Shown here: positions 1-8,579 of the stretch, one piece after another
Layout of the letters: the number at the start of each line of letters is the position of its first letter
Numbering within the stretch: position 1 is the stretch's first letter
Source: Endozoicomonas sp. OPT23
Lineage (GTDB): Bacteria > Pseudomonadota > Gammaproteobacteria > Pseudomonadales > Endozoicomonadaceae
Direction of reading: 5' to 3'
Length of the DNA stretch: 64,000 nucleotides
NCBI RefSeq assembly: GCF_009653635.1
Contig: NZ_PPFD01000002.1
Location: 310,001 to 374,000, forward strand
Made by a program: the position numbers and the translations under genes
The notes under the pieces: model-generated
What the model was told of the DNA's origin: nothing
Databases searched by the model: none
The model's input: only the letters and a program-made list of their open reading frames with translations

Positions 1-965
1 TCAAAGTTGATGACCAGCTCGATGCCTTTGATATCCAGTCCACGAGCCGCGACGTCTGTTGCCACCAGAATGTTGATCTGACCGGCAGCCAGCATACCCA
101 TCATGCGCTTGCGTTCGGAGTGATCCATTTCGCCGTGCAGTACACCGACTCTCAAATCATGATATCTGAGCTTGGCGCACAGCTGGTCAGCGTGAAGGCG
201 CTTGTTGGTGAAAACAATGGCCTTTTCAAAGGTTTCGTTTTCCAGTAACCAGCGAGTCAGCTTTTCTTTGTGGGCATGATCATCCGCCAGCATCATCTGA
301 TGATGAATGTTTTCGTGCTTGTCACGAGCTGTGCTGAGCATCAGGGATTCAGGTTCGTTCAGTACCAGCTTGATCAGCTCAACCATACCTTTCTGTTTCA
401 GCGTTGCTGAGAACAGCATGGTTTGACGTTCCGGGCGACACTCGGAAGCAATTCTTATCATGTCAGGGCTGAAACCAAAGTCGAGCATACGGTCGGCTTC
501 GTCGAGAATCAGATATTCCAGGTCACTGAAGTCGGTGTTGCTGTTATCCATCTGTTCCAGCAGACGACCAGGGGTTGCGATCAGAACCTCAGGATTCTTA
601 CGTAGAGTATTCACCTGATGACGGAAATCATCACCACCGGTGATCAGGCCGGTCTTGATAAAGGTGTAACGAGTCAGCTTTTCACACTCATCAAATACCT
701 GACGAGCCAGTTCGCGAGTTGGAACCAGAATCAGCATACGAGTGCTGGACTGTGGTGCCGGGTTGTCCTGAAAATGGTTCAAAGCTGGCAGCAGAAAGGC
801 TGCGGTTTTACCACTGCCGGTTTCCGAGCAAACCATCAGGTCTTTCTTGTCCATGGCCTTGGGCAGCACAGCGGACTGAACCGGTGTGGCTTCGGTGAAA
901 CTCAGCTCATCCAGGGCTTTCAGCAGTCTTTCATGCAGGGACAGTTCGGAAAACAGCAAGTGCAT
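1..965 (-). CDS. DEAD-box ATP-dependent RNA helicase (SrmB-like), C-terminus beyond window
   Basis: Reading the minus strand from 965 gives a DEAD-box helicase that remodels RNA using ATP, probably in ribosome assembly or mRNA turnover. Visible motifs in order are a Q-motif-like start (FTEATPVQ), motif I SETGSGKT, PTRELA, TPGRLL, DEAD (LILDEADRML), SAT (LFSATL), then the second RecA lobe up to ATDVAARGLDIKG. The frame is still open at base 1, so the C-terminal end is missing. AGGAG directly touches the ATG at 965, whereas a TTG at 959 lies 6 nt behind it, so the true start may be TTG 959. The N-terminus (LLFSELSLHERLLKAL) resembles SrmB more than RhlB or DeaD, but the subfamily is not certain. 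Confidence 0.93.
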   Translation of the reverse strand, partial: MHLLFSELSLHERLLKALDELSFTEATPVQSAVLPKAMDKKDLMVCSETGSGKTAAFLLPALNHFQDNPAPQSSTRMLILVPTRELARQVFDECEKLTRYTFIKTGLITGGDDFRHQVNTLRKNPEVLIATPGRLLEQMDNSNTDFSDLEYLILDEADRMLDFGFSPDMIRIASECRPERQTMLFSATLKQKGMVELIKLVLNEPESLMLSTARDKHENIHHQMMLADDHAHKEKLTRWLLENETFEKAIVFTNKRLHADQLCAKLRYHDLRVGVLHGEMDHSERKRMMGMLAAGQINILVATDVAARGLDIKGIELVINF

Positions 966-1099
966 CTCCTAAGGGAAGATAAATTGGAAGGGCGGGCATT
1001 TTAGTCCTGTGAGCAGGAAAAGGCTATATACTAAACCGCTTGCAAAAAATTAAAGCTAAACGTGCCAGAAATTAAAGTTGAATAATGAGGCTCTACAGG

Positions 1100-1597
1100 A
1101 TGTCACAGCAGGAAGAACAGCGAGTTACGCTATTGGTAGACGTCCAGAATATCTACTACACCACCAAACAGATTCACCGCTGTAACTTTGACTTCAATAT
1201 CTTCTGGGCAAAGGCGACTGCCGGTAGAAAGGTCGTAAAAGCCATTGCCTACGCTATTGATCGTGGTGACCCAAAGCAACGACAGTTCCAGAACATCCTT
1301 CGAGCCATTGGCTTTGAGGTAAAACTCAAACCTTATATTCAGCGATCTGACGGTTCTGCCAAAGGCGATTGGGATGTAGGCATTGCTTTGGATGGCATGG
1401 AATACGCACCTAAGTCGGACGCTGTCGTTTTAGCTTCGGGCGACGGTGACTTCGATATGCTGGTGGATCGAATGAGAAATGCTTACGACGTTGACGTGGA
1501 TGTTTATGGTGTACGAGAGCTTACGGCTGCATCGCTGATTAATGCTGCGACACGTTACATTCCAATCGAAGGTGATTTACTACTAAAAAAGCAGTAA
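1100..1597 (+). CDS. NYN-domain (LabA/DUF88-type) predicted RNase
   Basis: A 165-residue single-domain protein of the NYN/PIN-like family. It has the typical N-terminal acidic strand TLLVDVQNIYY, a central DWDVGIALD and the ASGDGDFDMLVDRM segment, which supply the conserved metal-binding acidic residues. Family members are predicted metal-dependent ribonucleases, and LabA-type ones have regulatory roles. The substrate is unknown here. An upstream in-frame ATG at 1085 exists, but GAGG at 1087-1090 is better placed for the ATG at 1100. It diverges from the helicase gene and converges on metG, from which a structured intergenic element separates it. Confidence 0.85.
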   Translation: MSQQEEQRVTLLVDVQNIYYTTKQIHRCNFDFNIFWAKATAGRKVVKAIAYAIDRGDPKQRQFQNILRAIGFEVKLKPYIQRSDGSAKGDWDVGIALDGMEYAPKSDAVVLASGDGDFDMLVDRMRNAYDVDVDVYGVRELTAASLINAATRYIPIEGDLLLKKQ

Positions 1598-1635
1598 GTC
1601 TGAAAGCTAAATTCTGTTTGATTGAATCTAGAGGG

Positions 1636-1731
1636 AACAGGTAAGGAATAAGCCGACCATCCTCCGGCATGGATGCCGGGGCTGAGCGCCCAAGGATGGC
1701 TTCACAGCGTGTTGGCGTTTCCTTACCTGTT
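1636..1731. repeat. Nested inverted-repeat element between convergent genes
   Basis: Perfect 13-bp outer arms (AACAGGTAAGGAA at 1636-1648, TTCCTTACCTGTT at 1719-1731) enclose a second stem (CCATCCT at 1658-1664 with AGGATGG at 1693-1699). That stem contains a third hairpin, CCGGCAT-GG-ATGCCGG at 1664-1679, and a GGGC/GCCC pair. It lies between the ends of the NYN gene and metG. It could be a bidirectional terminator, a REP/MITE-like mobile repeat, or a structured RNA 3' end. There is no U-run after the outer stem. Confidence 0.6.
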
Positions 1732-1741
1732 TGCACGGAAT

Positions 1742-1774
1742 CAGCGGTTTACTCACAACAAAAGTGAACCGCTG
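1742..1774 (-). terminator. Hairpin just downstream of metG
   Basis: CAGCGGTTTAC at 1742-1752 pairs with GTGAACCGCTG at 1764-1774 (one G-U type mismatch), 10 nt beyond the metG stop on the minus strand. It probably forms the metG mRNA 3' end. A U-run is not evident, so intrinsic termination is uncertain. Confidence 0.4.
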
Positions 1775-1784
1775 AAACGGCACA

Positions 1785-3839
1785 TTACATCACGCGCATA
1801 CCAGGCTGGGCACCTTCGTGAGGTTCCAGAATCCAGAGGTCAGAACCGCCAGGGCCTGCCGCCAGAACCATACCTTCACTGACACCAAACTTCATCTTGC
1901 GTGGTGCAAGGTTGGCGACCATTACCGTGTGTTTGCCGATCAGGGCTTCTGGCGCGTAAGCAGACTTGATACCAGCAAAAATGTTGCGGGTCTCTGCTTC
2001 ACCAATGTCCAGAGTCAGGCGCAATAGTTTACCAGCGCCTTCTACATGCTCGGCGTTAACGATCTTGGCAATACGCAGGTCAACCTTGGCGAAATCATCA
2101 AACTTGATTTCCTCAGCCACAGGTTCTTTTTCCAGCCACTCATTACTGGCTAAACTTGCCGCTTCAGCAGGTTTCTGTTCAGCCATTTGCGCGAGCACCT
2201 CCTTGCTGGCTTCAATCATTGCTGCCACCTTGTCAGACTCAACACGGGTCATCAACGGCTTGAACTTGGCCACTTCGTGGTCAAGCAGAACCGTCTGGCT
2301 GTCAGCCCAACTCAGCGGCTCAATTTTCAGGAAAGCTTCCGCTTTGGCAGCCATGCCCGGCAGAACCGGCTTCAGGTAAATCATCAGCAGACGGAACAGG
2401 TTAATACCGGCAGAGCAGATGTCGTGCAGTTCCTGATCCTTGCCTTCTTCCTTGGCAACAACCCATGGCTTAACTTCATCAATCCAAGCGTTAGCCTTGT
2501 CAGCCAGTGCCATGATTTCACGCATGGCCTTGCTGAACTCACGGTTCTCGTACAGAGCAGCAATACGGTCACCGGCTTGCTGGAAATCAGCCGTCAGTTC
2601 TTCAACCATATTGTTGGACGACAGTTTGCCGCCAAAACGTTTCTTGATGAAACCGGCGTTACGGCTGGCAATGTTAACTACCTTACCTACGAGGTCGGAG
2701 TTTACACGCTGAACCAGGTCGTCTGTGTTCAGGTCAAGATCGTCAATACGGTTGGACAGCTTGGCTGCGTAGTAATAACGCAGGTATTCAGGGTCCAGAT
2801 GATCCAGCCAGGTACGAGCTGTAATAAAGGTGCCACGGGACTTGGACATCTTCTCACCGTTCACGGTCAGGTAACCGTGGACGTTTACAGCAGTCGGTGT
2901 ACGGTAGTCTGCACCTTTCAGCATGGCTGGCCAGAACAGGCAGTGGAAGTTAACAATGTCTTTACCGATGAAGTGGTGAACTTCACAGTCACTGTCTTTT
3001 TTCCAGTACTCGTCAAAGTTCAGGTCATCACGTTTCTGGCACAGGTTTTCAAACGCAGCCATGTAGCCAATAGGTGCATCCAGCCAAACGTAGAAAAACT
3101 TGCCAGGTTCACCCGGAATTTCAAAACCGAAGTAAGGCGCGTCACGGGAGATGTCCCAGTCCTGCAAACCAGCATCCAGCCATTCGGCCAGCTTGTTGGC
3201 AATCTCGTCAGAGATAGTGCCGGAGCGGGTCCATTCCTGAAGGAAGTCACCGAAGTCGGACAGTTTGAAGAAGAAGTGCTCACTGTCCTTCTCAATCGGC
3301 GTTGCACCGGAGATAGTAGAGCGGGCATTCTTCAGATCAGCCGGAGAATAGGTAGCACCACACTTCTCGCAGTTGTCGCCATACTGGTCGTCAGTACCAC
3401 ATTTAGGGCACTCACCCTTGATGTAACGATCAGCCAGAAACATCTCTTTCTCAGGGTCGTATGCCTGAGTAATGCTGCGGCTGGCGATATGGCCTTTTTC
3501 CTTCAGCTTCAGATAGATAGCTTCTGACAGCGTCTGGTTTTCCGGGCTGTGAGTAGAGTGATAGTTGTCGAACTCCACCATAAACTCGCCAAAGTCGCGA
3601 ACGCGCTCTTTGTTGATCAGGGCTACGGATTCTTCCGGCGTAATGCCCTGCTTCTCGGCGTGCAGGCTGATGGCAGTGCCGTGGGCATCGTCAGCGCAGA
3701 CATAGGTACAGGTGTTGCCGAACTGCTTCTGGAAACGAACCCAGATATCGGTCTGAATATATTCCACCAGGTGACCCATATGCAGAGGCCCATTGGCATA
3801 GGGCAGGGCACTGGTAACAAGAATTTTGCGTTGGCTCAT
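1785..3839 (-). CDS. metG: Methionyl-tRNA synthetase
   Basis: Charges tRNA-Met with methionine in the cytoplasm. The 684 residues show the class I HIGH motif as HMGH (residues 20-23), a zinc knuckle with two CxxC pairs (CPKCG and CEKCG), the KMSKS loop near residue 330, and a C-terminal tRNA-binding OB-fold from about residue 575 ([17 protein letters not shown]). Length and architecture match the dimeric gammaproteobacterial enzyme. Upstream, in the opposite direction, lie the DnaT-like pair and then mrp. metG and mrp are commonly divergent neighbours in this class, so the two genes between them look like an insertion relative to the usual order. Confidence 0.98.
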   Translation of the reverse strand: MSQRKILVTSALPYANGPLHMGHLVEYIQTDIWVRFQKQFGNTCTYVCADDAHGTAISLHAEKQGITPEESVALINKERVRDFGEFMVEFDNYHSTHSPENQTLSEAIYLKLKEKGHIASRSITQAYDPEKEMFLADRYIKGECPKCGTDDQYGDNCEKCGATYSPADLKNARSTISGATPIEKDSEHFFFKLSDFGDFLQEWTRSGTISDEIANKLAEWLDAGLQDWDISRDAPYFGFEIPGEPGKFFYVWLDAPIGYMAAFENLCQKRDDLNFDEYWKKDSDCEVHHFIGKDIVNFHCLFWPAMLKGADYRTPTAVNVHGYLTVNGEKMSKSRGTFITARTWLDHLDPEYLRYYYAAKLSNRIDDLDLNTDDLVQRVNSDLVGKVVNIASRNAGFIKKRFGGKLSSNNMVEELTADFQQAGDRIAALYENREFSKAMREIMALADKANAWIDEVKPWVVAKEEGKDQELHDICSAGINLFRLLMIYLKPVLPGMAAKAEAFLKIEPLSWADSQTVLLDHEVAKFKPLMTRVESDKVAAMIEASKEVLAQMAEQKPAEAASLASNEWLEKEPVAEEIKFDDFAKVDLRIAKIVNAEHVEGAGKLLRLTLDIGEAETRNIFAGIKSAYAPEALIGKHTVMVANLAPRKMKFGVSEGMVLAAGPGGSDLWILEPHEGAQPGMRVM

Positions 3840-4191
3840 TCGACGTCAGTTCGCTGAATTGGGGAATAAAAAAGTAAAAGAGGGATTATACGATATTTGA
3901 AGGGCTGGTGTTGAGAGTTGGGCAATCTTCTTTTGTCTTTAACGCCTTTTTGTGTATAGGTTAGAGATTAGGGTCATAAACAAAATGGCTCAAATTTAAC
4001 TATGACCGTGATGCATTCGACGTTAAAATGTCCTGCTCCCTGTTTCTACGGGAATGTCCGGAGGTGTGCCACTCAATATTCCGGTTGGGCCCTGTTTTCG
4101 ACTTATCAGGCCTGCACAGACGACTCCAGTTTAATTATTTTGAATTCCTGATCGGTAGACCGGAACCGGTAAGGCAGGTATTGTTATTTTC
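3840..4191. other. Divergent intergenic region metG / DnaT-like gene
   Basis: A 352-nt AT-rich stretch with no convincing gene. It must hold the metG promoter (minus) and the promoter of the 4192 gene (plus). A weak sigma-70-like pair, TTGTCT then TATAGG with about 16 nt between them, lies around 3934-3961 on the plus strand. No palindrome or riboswitch-like structure was recognised. Confidence 0.4.
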
Positions 4192-4656
4192 ATGACGGAC
4201 GAGGATCAGAAACGACGTTATATTCGCCAGCGCAATGCCGGTGCACTGCCTTGGGAGTTGGAAGACGCTTCACAACGAACCAGGGAAGAGCACCCCGTAT
4301 TCAAGCAACAGGTTCCAGCGGCAGATAAGCTGGACGGTTCCCGAGTACAGTCATTGCCGGAAGATTTTCAGCCTGACCCTGTCTACGTTGAGTTTCTTGA
4401 AGCGCACCATGGCATTCCGACCGAGTTTACCCTGCAGCAGTTGGTAGAGTTCAAGCTGTACTGGCGGGAAACCGGCGAAGCAAGAAAAGCCTGGCAGAAC
4501 AAGTTCAAGAACCATGTGATCTATCAGTGGAAACGGAGCCAAAGTGAAGCAGGGCAAAGATCTAATCGATCAACAGCTGAGAAGCTTACAGACACCAGCT
4601 GGGCAGACGACGATGTCCAGGTCAACTTCGACCAGCCAGACGACGAACCCTTCTGA
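4192..4656 (+). CDS. DnaT-like single-strand-DNA-binding domain protein
   Basis: A 154-residue protein with a disordered, charged N-terminus and, at about residues 60-115, a DnaT DNA-binding domain. Family hallmarks are PDPVYVEFLEAHHGIP, then LVEFKLYW, then AWQNKFKNHVIYQWKR. In enterobacteria DnaT helps load the replicative helicase at PriA/PriB restart complexes. The C-terminus is acidic and ends EPF, as in SSB-interacting or replisome-tethered proteins. It overlaps the start of the next gene, a lambda-P-like helicase loader, which supports a joint role in DnaB loading or replication restart. The domain call is from motif reading and the partnership is inferred. Confidence 0.7.
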   Translation: MTDEDQKRRYIRQRNAGALPWELEDASQRTREEHPVFKQQVPAADKLDGSRVQSLPEDFQPDPVYVEFLEAHHGIPTEFTLQQLVEFKLYWRETGEARKAWQNKFKNHVIYQWKRSQSEAGQRSNRSTAEKLTDTSWADDDVQVNFDQPDDEPF

Positions 4657-5323
4657 CGGCTCTTCTAATGAGCAGTCAGCCAGCGTAGAGCAGAAGCAAC
4701 AGTATCGTTACGCTATTAACGGTCTGTTTACTCTGCTCGAAGATGCTTATCCACTGAAGTTCAAACGTGCTTTTCCTACCGATGATGATGTTAACCGTGC
4801 CAAGCGGGTCTGGTATCAATCGTTAAAAGAGTTCAGTCCAAAGCGAATTATGTTGGCAGGACAGAAGGCGCTGGATACCAGCAAGTTCTTTCCTGATCTT
4901 GGTGATATCCGTGAACTCTGCAGGTTACGTTACGATGAGATGGGTTTGAAGGAGCCACTCCAGGCGTATTACGAAGCCTGTCATTCTCCCGATCAAAGCC
5001 GAAACTATCGCTGGTCGCATATTGCTATCTATCTGGCAGCCAAACAGACAGGCTGGATGACTCTGCGCAGCGAAGAGCAACGTATTGCTCTGCCGATCTT
5101 TGAACGCAATTACAACATCATTTGTAATAGAGTTCTGGATGGCGAAGATCTGGAAGCCGAGATTCTGCAGGGACTGGAAGACAGCCGTAATAAGGAAGCA
5201 GTTCGCCTGGCAGAAGAGCAAGCGGAACAAAAGCTCAGAAAACAGATGGAAAAGCAGGGTATTGACCCTAATGCTGGTCGCAGTGCCTTTGATAAACTTA
5301 AAGAATCATTAAAGAGCCGCTAG
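4544..5323 (+). CDS. Phage lambda P-like replication protein (predicted helicase loader)
   Basis: A 259-residue protein resembling the replication protein P family. After a disordered Ser/Thr/Gln-rich N-terminus of about 50 residues comes a conserved helical region (INGLFTLLEDAYPLKFKRAFPTDDDV, RAKRVWYQSLKEF, GQKALDTSKFFPDLGDIRELC). The C-terminus is charged and coiled-coil-prone. Lambda P binds DnaB and delivers it to DNA. The start chosen is GTG 4544, which has GGAG 5 nt upstream and lies inside the DnaT-like gene. An internal ATG at 4613 lacks a good ribosome site. No other phage genes are nearby, so this looks like a domesticated chromosomal loader. Confidence 0.7.
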   Translation: MKQGKDLIDQQLRSLQTPAGQTTMSRSTSTSQTTNPSDGSSNEQSASVEQKQQYRYAINGLFTLLEDAYPLKFKRAFPTDDDVNRAKRVWYQSLKEFSPKRIMLAGQKALDTSKFFPDLGDIRELCRLRYDEMGLKEPLQAYYEACHSPDQSRNYRWSHIAIYLAAKQTGWMTLRSEEQRIALPIFERNYNIICNRVLDGEDLEAEILQGLEDSRNKEAVRLAEEQAEQKLRKQMEKQGIDPNAGRSAFDKLKESLKSR

Positions 5324-5390
5324 TTCACTGGCGCAACCCTTCATAAATCATTAGTCTATTCGCCATTCTCACCTTTGGAGACTGGCGCTG

Positions 5391-6485
5391 ATGAGTGCAC
5401 CTGATCGTGCTGCAGTAGAAGCAGCCATCAAAACTTACTACGACCCTTATCTGAAACAGGACCTGGTATCAGCTGGCTGTATCCAGTCGCTGACCATTGA
5501 AGGCGGCTCTGTTTCTGTTTCTGTAGACCTTGGTTATCCATCTGATGGCCTGAAGGTTGGCATTGGCCAGATGCTCAGCTCCAAGATTGAAGACGTTGAC
5601 GGTGTTGAGAAAGCTAAGGTCGATGTTGACTGGACTGTGAAAAGCTCGCCTGTACAAGGTCAGCTGGAAGCCATGTCTGGCGTCAAAAACATCATTGCTG
5701 TGGCTTCCGGTAAAGGTGGTGTTGGTAAATCAACCACCAGTGCCAACCTGGCTTTAGCGTTGGCCGCTGAAGGTGCCCGAGTGGGTATTCTTGATGCTGA
5801 TATCTATGGCCCAAGTGTGGGCATGATGATGGGCATCGCCGACGGTACTCGCCCTGATGTTAAAAATGAAAAGTTCTTTGTGCCTATTGAAGCTCATGGC
5901 ATTGAAGCTATGTCCATGGCATTTCTGGTGACTGAAGATACGCCGGTTGTCTGGCGTGGTCCTATGGTCAGTGGCGCATTGCAGCAGTTACTGACTCAGA
6001 CGATCTGGAATGATTTGGATTATCTGGTGATCGACATGCCACCGGGTACCGGTGATATTCAGCTGACACTGGCTCAGAAAGTACCTGTTACTGGCAGTGT
6101 AATTGTTACGACACCTCAGGATCTTGCTTTGATCGATGCCAAAAAAGGTATCGAGATGTTCAAGAAGGTGAACATTCCGGTACTGGGTGTGGTTGAAAAT
6201 ATGGCGGCTCACATTTGCAGCAATTGCGGTAATGTTGAGCATCTGTTCGGCGAAGGAGGTGGCAGTCAGATTGCTGACAAATTCAATACTGAACTGTTGG
6301 GCTCACTGCCTCTGTCCATGATGATTCGTGAGCAGGCTGACAGTGGCGCACCAACGGTTGTTGCTGAACCTGATTCCCAGATTACTCATATCTATAAGGA
6401 TATGGCTCGAAAAGTGGCGGCTGAGGTGGCCCTGAAGAATCTTCAGGAACCGGAGATGCCGACTATTTCGTTTACGAACGACTAA
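5391..6485 (+). CDS. apbC: Iron-sulfur cluster carrier ATPase Mrp/ApbC
   Basis: A 364-residue P-loop ATPase that carries or transfers Fe-S clusters to apoproteins in the cytoplasm. The N-terminal MIP18/DUF59 domain (residues 1-90) is followed by a deviant Walker A, SGKGGVGKST (about 106-115), switch I DADIYGPS, and the cluster-binding CxxC (C276 and C279 in CSNCG). GGAG lies just upstream of the ATG. It is followed by a strong terminator and, further on, by dcd, matching the metG/mrp/dcd neighbourhood of related genomes. Confidence 0.96.
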   Translation: MSAPDRAAVEAAIKTYYDPYLKQDLVSAGCIQSLTIEGGSVSVSVDLGYPSDGLKVGIGQMLSSKIEDVDGVEKAKVDVDWTVKSSPVQGQLEAMSGVKNIIAVASGKGGVGKSTTSANLALALAAEGARVGILDADIYGPSVGMMMGIADGTRPDVKNEKFFVPIEAHGIEAMSMAFLVTEDTPVVWRGPMVSGALQQLLTQTIWNDLDYLVIDMPPGTGDIQLTLAQKVPVTGSVIVTTPQDLALIDAKKGIEMFKKVNIPVLGVVENMAAHICSNCGNVEHLFGEGGGSQIADKFNTELLGSLPLSMMIREQADSGAPTVVAEPDSQITHIYKDMARKVAAEVALKNLQEPEMPTISFTND

Positions 6486-6503
6486 ACTGTATTTCAGCCT
6501 GAC

Positions 6504-6541
6504 AAAGGCACTGTTTGAATCTACTCAAACAGTGCCTTTTT
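6504..6541 (+). terminator. Intrinsic terminator of mrp
   Basis: Perfect 15-bp stem (AAAGGCACTGTTTGA at 6504-6518, TCAAACAGTGCCTTT at 6525-6539) with a 6-nt loop and a T tract. It lies between convergent genes and has an A tract on the other side, so it may work in both directions. Confidence 0.9.
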
Positions 6542-6578
6542 AATATACGGTCCGAGTCATTAATCCTCAGGTCAATCT

Positions 6579-7475
6579 TTACCGGGACACTGTTTCTTTC
6601 TGATGTTTCTCAAACCAGTCCTGCAGAAACTGGATGCATAGTTTGATTTTCGGCGGAACAAAGTGTCGAGCCGGATACATCGCATAGAGTGTCAGTCTCG
6701 GTTTCTCTACCTTTTGAAGCAGCTCGATAACACTGCCTTCCTTGATCGCACCTGCAGATATGAAGTCCGGAATAAAACCGATCCCCAGTCCAGCTTTGAT
6801 TAAATCAAGCATGAAGGGAGTGCTGTTTACGCGAAGAGTTCCTTTGATTTTTACGCCCTCTTGCAATGGCCAGATATCCTGACCACGAAAATAGCTGTAG
6901 ATAAAACAGTTATGGTGGACAAGGTCTTCTACCTGAGTAACAGCCCCATGTTTTTGTAGATAGCTTTTGGAAGTGCAGACGGCATAACTGAAATCCATCA
7001 ACGGCTTGCCAATATAGTTGGAGTCAAATGTACGACTGGCTGCTCTGAAACCAAGATCAAAACCATTTTCGATCAAATCAACGGGTTCATCATTTAGGTG
7101 AATATCCAGCTCCATCTCAGGGTATTCCTGCATGAAATCGGCGAAGACCTGACTGAGGTGTGACATTCCCAATGCCATCGGTGCATTTATTTTAAGTTTT
7201 CCCCGTGGTTGTTCCTGAACACCGTGCACAAAGCTTTCAGCGGCTTCTATGCGTTCCAGTATTTCCTGACAGTGCTTCAGGTAACCATTACCAATCGTTG
7301 TCAGCTGCAGGGAGCGGGTAGAGCGGTGCAGTAATCGGGCACCAATGTCTGCTTCCAGGCGACTGATTTCTTTACTGACCATTGATTTAGATGTACCCAG
7401 TTCATCTGCAACAAGGGTAAAGCTGCCACGTTCCGCCAGCCTTACAAACAGCGACATGGCTCGTAGCTTATCCAT
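6579..7475 (-). CDS. LysR-family transcriptional regulator
   Basis: 298 residues: an N-terminal winged helix-turn-helix (residues 1-60, MSLFVRLAERGSFTLVADELG then SKEISRLEADIGARLLHRSTRSLQLT) and a periplasmic-binding-protein-like effector domain (about 90-290). It belongs to the large CrgA/AaeR-like group. It diverges from the GST/DsbA-like operon with 112 nt between the starts, and an inverted repeat of LysR-box type lies in that gap. This regulator therefore probably controls that operon and itself. The inducer is unknown; an electrophile or aromatic compound would fit the targets. Confidence 0.93.
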   Translation of the reverse strand: MDKLRAMSLFVRLAERGSFTLVADELGTSKSMVSKEISRLEADIGARLLHRSTRSLQLTTIGNGYLKHCQEILERIEAAESFVHGVQEQPRGKLKINAPMALGMSHLSQVFADFMQEYPEMELDIHLNDEPVDLIENGFDLGFRAASRTFDSNYIGKPLMDFSYAVCTSKSYLQKHGAVTQVEDLVHHNCFIYSYFRGQDIWPLQEGVKIKGTLRVNSTPFMLDLIKAGLGIGFIPDFISAGAIKEGSVIELLQKVEKPRLTLYAMYPARHFVPPKIKLCIQFLQDWFEKHQKETVSR

Positions 7476-7501
7476 TGTGTTTCCTGAGAGTGAACAGTGT
7501 G

Positions 7502-7524
7502 TTCATATTGTAGATATATATGAA
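7502..7524. promoter_or_regulatory. LysR-box-like inverted repeat
   Basis: TTCATAT (7502-7508) and ATATGAA (7518-7524) are perfect inverted repeats separated by 9 nt. They contain several T-N11-A matches and sit between the divergent LysR gene and the GST gene, a typical position for a LysR recall site. Confidence 0.55.
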
Positions 7525-7587
7525 ACCTGGCAAGGCATTTACTCTGATTGAGTCGATTAAGACAATCACTCATACCTGGAGAAAGTC

Positions 7588-8187
7588 ATGTATACCCTCT
7601 ATTACCTGCCAGACGCCTGCTCCCTCGCTACGCTCACTGTCCTGTTGGAACTCGATCAACAGGTCACACTGATTAATAAAACGGGGATTAATAATTTCAG
7701 GGAGATTAATCCGGTTGGAAGTGTACCGGTGCTGGTTGATGGTGAGAAAACACTGGTTGAAGGGGCGGCAATATTGCTTCAGCTCTTGCAACAAAAACCA
7801 AACCAGTTGTTTCCGCAAGACGAAGACGCTCAGCAGCAGGCGACTCAGAACATTATGTTCGCCAACGCAACCATGCATCCGGCTTATGGTCGTTTGTTCT
7901 TCATTGCACAAAATCTTCCTGAGGGCGATGCAAGGAACGCAGCATTTTCAGCAGCGGCTGGTGCTATTAATCAGTTATGGCAGTTTGTTGAAACTCAGTT
8001 ACAGGATAAAAATTTTCTCGGTGGAGACTTAGTATCTGCGGCGGATATCATGCTGACGGTTTATTCACGCTGGGGTGAACATTTTCCGGTTGAAATAGAA
8101 ACAGGTCCACGCACGGTTGCCATGTTGACCAGTGTTCTCGGTCGTCCAACCTTCCAGCGTGCTCTTACTATGGAGGCTGAGGGGTGA
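7588..8187 (+). CDS. Glutathione S-transferase family protein
   Basis: 199 residues with a GST fold: an N-terminal thioredoxin-like domain (MYTLYYLPDACSLATLTVLLE, cis-Pro motif GSVPVLVDG, then LVEGAAILLQLL) and an all-helical C-terminal domain (about 85-199, with SAADIMLTVYSRW). The beginning resembles beta-class enzymes (YY.P.ACS). It would conjugate glutathione to electrophiles or reduce peroxides. It is the first gene of a four-gene operon divergent from the LysR regulator, and its stop overlaps the next start (GTGA). Confidence 0.88.
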   Translation: MYTLYYLPDACSLATLTVLLELDQQVTLINKTGINNFREINPVGSVPVLVDGEKTLVEGAAILLQLLQQKPNQLFPQDEDAQQQATQNIMFANATMHPAYGRLFFIAQNLPEGDARNAAFSAAAGAINQLWQFVETQLQDKNFLGGDLVSAADIMLTVYSRWGEHFPVEIETGPRTVAMLTSVLGRPTFQRALTMEAEG

Positions 8188-8579
8188 GCTTTTTGGTCAA
8201 GTCGGACGAAGACTTTTCAGCGATCCATGAAATTATTCGTGCTTATTTTGTAGGCTTATACACGGGTGATAGCGCCAAACTGAGAAGTATTTTTCACTCT
8301 TCCGCGATGCTGGCAGCCCCAGATAATCATCGGTCGCTCAGCCGCTGGTTGATGGATGTAGAGAACAGATCCTCGCCGGAATCACAGGGACATGCATTTA
8401 ACTTTCGAACGCTTGCTATTGAGATAACCCAGAGACAGGCAATGGTTAAACTGGAGTGCCCGTTATTCGATCATTTTTATATCGACTATCTGGGGCTGCT
8501 GAAAGAAGAGGGACGCTGGTTGATTGTTAATAAAATGTATACCGATGTTGCCAGTTCTTCAGAAAGGAGGGCGTCATGA
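8184..8579 (+). CDS. NTF2-like / lumazine-binding-type family protein
   Basis: A 131-residue protein with the cone-fold pattern of NTF2-like proteins: an N-terminal helix ending FVGLYTGDSAKLRSIFHSSAML, then beta strands (MVKLECPLFDHFYIDYLGLLKEEGRWLIVNKMY). Small proteins of this type bind hydrophobic ligands or act as ketosteroid-isomerase-like enzymes. Start is GTG 8184, overlapping the previous stop, with GGAGG about 7 nt upstream. Its stop overlaps the next gene (ATGA). Function is unknown; the context suggests transformation of small electrophilic compounds. Confidence 0.7.
   Translation: MSFLVKSDEDFSAIHEIIRAYFVGLYTGDSAKLRSIFHSSAMLAAPDNHRSLSRWLMDVENRSSPESQGHAFNFRTLAIEITQRQAMVKLECPLFDHFYIDYLGLLKEEGRWLIVNKMYTDVASSSERRAS

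Noticed and set aside
2187-3527. 446-residue plus-strand reading frame opposite metG
   Set aside because: It is antisense to a certain gene, has no recognisable domains, and its composition is that of a mirrored frame.
4192-5323. Prophage remnant based on the lambda-P-like gene
   Set aside because: No integrase, repressor, structural gene or attachment site is nearby; the flanks are housekeeping genes.
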